The position numbers and the translations under genes were made by a program. A stretch of DNA of 5,017 bases, taken from TMP-24 sp031376305. GTDB lineage: Bacteria; Pseudomonadota; Alphaproteobacteria; Rhodobacterales; Rhodobacteraceae. Each line of letters starts with the position of its first letter. Position 1 is the stretch's first letter. The notes under the pieces were generated by a model. That model ran no database searches. It saw nothing but the letters and a program-made list of their open reading frames with translations, and was not told the DNA's origin. This document shows, piece by piece, positions 4,371-5,017 of this stretch. The stretch is from assembly GCA_031376305.1 (NCBI GenBank), contig JANMDM010000184.1, forward strand, positions 1 through 5,017. The letters are read 5' to 3'.

Positions 4371-4721
4371 TTATGCCTGCGCGGCGGTGATGATGATTTC
4401 GACCAGATATTCCGGTGTCGCCAGTTTCGCCTCGCCGGTTGCGCGCGCCGGGGTGTGGCCGGACACCACCCAGCTGTCCCAGACCGCGTTCATCTGCTCG
4501 AAGGTGGAAATATCCGCAAGCCAGATCTGGGCCCGTAACACCCGGCGCTTGTCAGAGCCGGCCAGAGCCAGCAACCGGTCAACCTCTGCCAAAATCTCCT
4601 GCGTCTGGCTGGTAACGTCGCCCTTGGGTTCGCCAACTTGGCCGGCCAGATAGATAACGCCATTGTGGATGACGGCATTCGACATGCGTTTGCCGGGTTC
4701 GATACGGGTAATCTCGGACAT
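4371..4721 (-). CDS. RidA family protein, YoaB-like (YjgF/YER057c/UK114 superfamily)
   Basis: The 116-residue leftward product belongs to the Rid superfamily of small trimeric proteins. Its best-known member, RidA, hydrolyses reactive enamine/imine intermediates released by PLP enzymes. R93 (in TPARATG) and E108 (in LVEIIITA) match the active-site R105 and E120 of E. coli RidA in spacing. Overall it reads most like E. coli YoaB: IxLAD, MNAVWDSWVVSGH and the short length are shared (from memory). YoaB-type members have less certain activity than RidA itself. The ATG at 4721 is chosen because AAGGAG (minus strand, 4733-4728) lies 6 nt upstream; the frame extends to an ATG at 4784 with no ribosome site. 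The gene is 81 nt downstream of tRNA-Gly on the same strand, and I could not find a good promoter in that gap, so read-through from the tRNA is possible. Confidence 0.9.
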   Translation of the reverse strand: MSEITRIEPGKRMSNAVIHNGVIYLAGQVGEPKGDVTSQTQEILAEVDRLLALAGSDKRRVLRAQIWLADISTFEQMNAVWDSWVVSGHTPARATGEAKLATPEYLVEIIITAAQA

Positions 4722-4802
4722 GGGGCTCTCCTTTAGGTTTGACGACTGTTCCTTAGCCATGCGGCCAAGGAGGGGCCAGTACATTCGTCAGACCGAGGGA
4801 AA

Positions 4803-4876
4803 TGGAGCGGGTGAAGGGAATCGAACCCTCGTCATTTGGTTGGGAACCAAAAGCTCTACCATTGAGCTACACCCGC
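4803..4876 (-). tRNA. tRNA-Gly (anticodon CCC), CCA encoded
   Basis: The minus strand folds as a complete 74-nt cloverleaf: acceptor GCGGGTG/CACCCGC, D arm GCTC-AATGGTA-GAGC, anticodon arm TTTGG-TTCCCAA-CCAAA, 4-nt variable loop TGAC, T arm GAGGG-TTCGATT-CCCTT, discriminator T and encoded CCA. The anticodon CCC reads GGG glycine codons, and U73 is usual for bacterial tRNA-Gly. All stems pair, with one G-U at the base of the T stem. It is the CCC isoacceptor rather than the more general GCC or UCC types. Confidence 0.97.
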
Positions 4877-4886
4877 AACGCTGCGA

Positions 4887-4915
4887 CAGGTAAGCGAGCC
4901 GCGCGCGGGCGTCAA
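4887..4915 (-). promoter_or_regulatory. Sigma70-like promoter of the tRNA-Gly gene
   Basis: On the minus strand, TTGACG (4915-4910, five of six consensus) and TACCTG (4892-4887) are separated by 17 nt. The -10 ends 10 nt before the first base of the mature tRNA, so the leader would be very short. The segment after the -10 (TCGCAGCG) is GC-rich, like the discriminator of stable-RNA promoters under stringent control. Confidence 0.6.
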
Positions 4916-4950
4916 GTCGCTCGGGTCGGTTCCATGGATCTAGACTGCGC

Positions 4951-4972
4951 AAAAGTGCGGCAAAAACCGCAC
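4951..4972 (-). terminator. Intrinsic terminator of a leftward gene beyond the right edge
   Basis: On the minus strand, GTGCGG (4972-4967) and CCGCAC (4960-4955) form a 6-bp stem with a TTTTTG loop, followed by TTTT (4954-4951). It lies 35 nt upstream of the tRNA promoter -35. It should end a leftward transcript from outside the window; a TAG at 5009-5007 could be the stop codon of that gene, but only about ten bases of the possible coding part are visible. Confidence 0.6.
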
Positions 4973-5017
4973 CCTTTCTCCCGAAAGCGCGCAAGAAAGA
5001 GCGTGTCTACCCCGGAT

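Noticed and set aside
4803..4876. tRNA-Gly as an integration site for a genomic island
   Set aside because: No integrase and no direct repeat of the tRNA 3' end was seen on either side in the window.
4788..4994. 68-residue open frame on the minus strand
   Set aside because: It runs through the tRNA gene and its promoter and is therefore a chance frame.

Overview
The window looks like an ordinary chromosomal stretch of a GC-rich alphaproteobacterium, most probably a Rhodobacterales/Roseobacter-type organism. This rests on remembered resemblance: the HNH protein, the ureohydrolase and the intergenic 'GGGGATATTTTT-CAAAG' element all look like versions common in Rhodobacteraceae. No database search was possible. 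I see no phage, transposon, CRISPR array or defence island, and no clear new multi-gene system.

Left part (1-2062). The 5' portion of a major facilitator transporter gene runs leftward off the window edge. It is divergent from a rightward pair: an AlkA-type DNA-3-methyladenine glycosylase (TTG start at 614) and, 2 nt behind it, a small serine esterase of the phospholipase/carboxylesterase family. A 36-residue single-span membrane peptide gene follows and ends in a GC-rich hairpin terminator. A leftward VOC (glyoxalase-fold) protein gene converges on that terminator.

Middle part (2082-4283). The leftward VOC gene and a rightward HNH endonuclease gene share a 158-bp divergent control region. 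It holds two overlapping back-to-back sigma70-like promoters, a perfect 9-bp DnaA box over the expected start site of the HNH transcript, an inverted repeat over the -10 of the VOC promoter, and a strong 11-bp hairpin in the HNH leader. A manganese ureohydrolase gene (agmatinase/guanidinobutyrase family) follows 70 nt after the HNH gene on the same strand and may be co-transcribed with it.

Right part (4284-5017). Two hairpins form a probable two-way terminator between the ureohydrolase and a convergent, leftward RidA-family gene closest to E. coli YoaB. Upstream of that gene on the same strand is a complete tRNA-Gly(CCC) with encoded CCA and its own promoter. Before the promoter is a hairpin-plus-T-run terminator, implying a leftward gene that ends at or just beyond the right edge.

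The genes are mostly housekeeping or metabolic: base-excision repair, nitrogen metabolism, and detoxification of reactive metabolites (VOC, RidA). They do not form one obvious pathway. The points most worth a second look are regulatory: the DnaA box/divergent promoter, a hairpin that could mask the alkA ribosome binding site, and the small membrane peptide.
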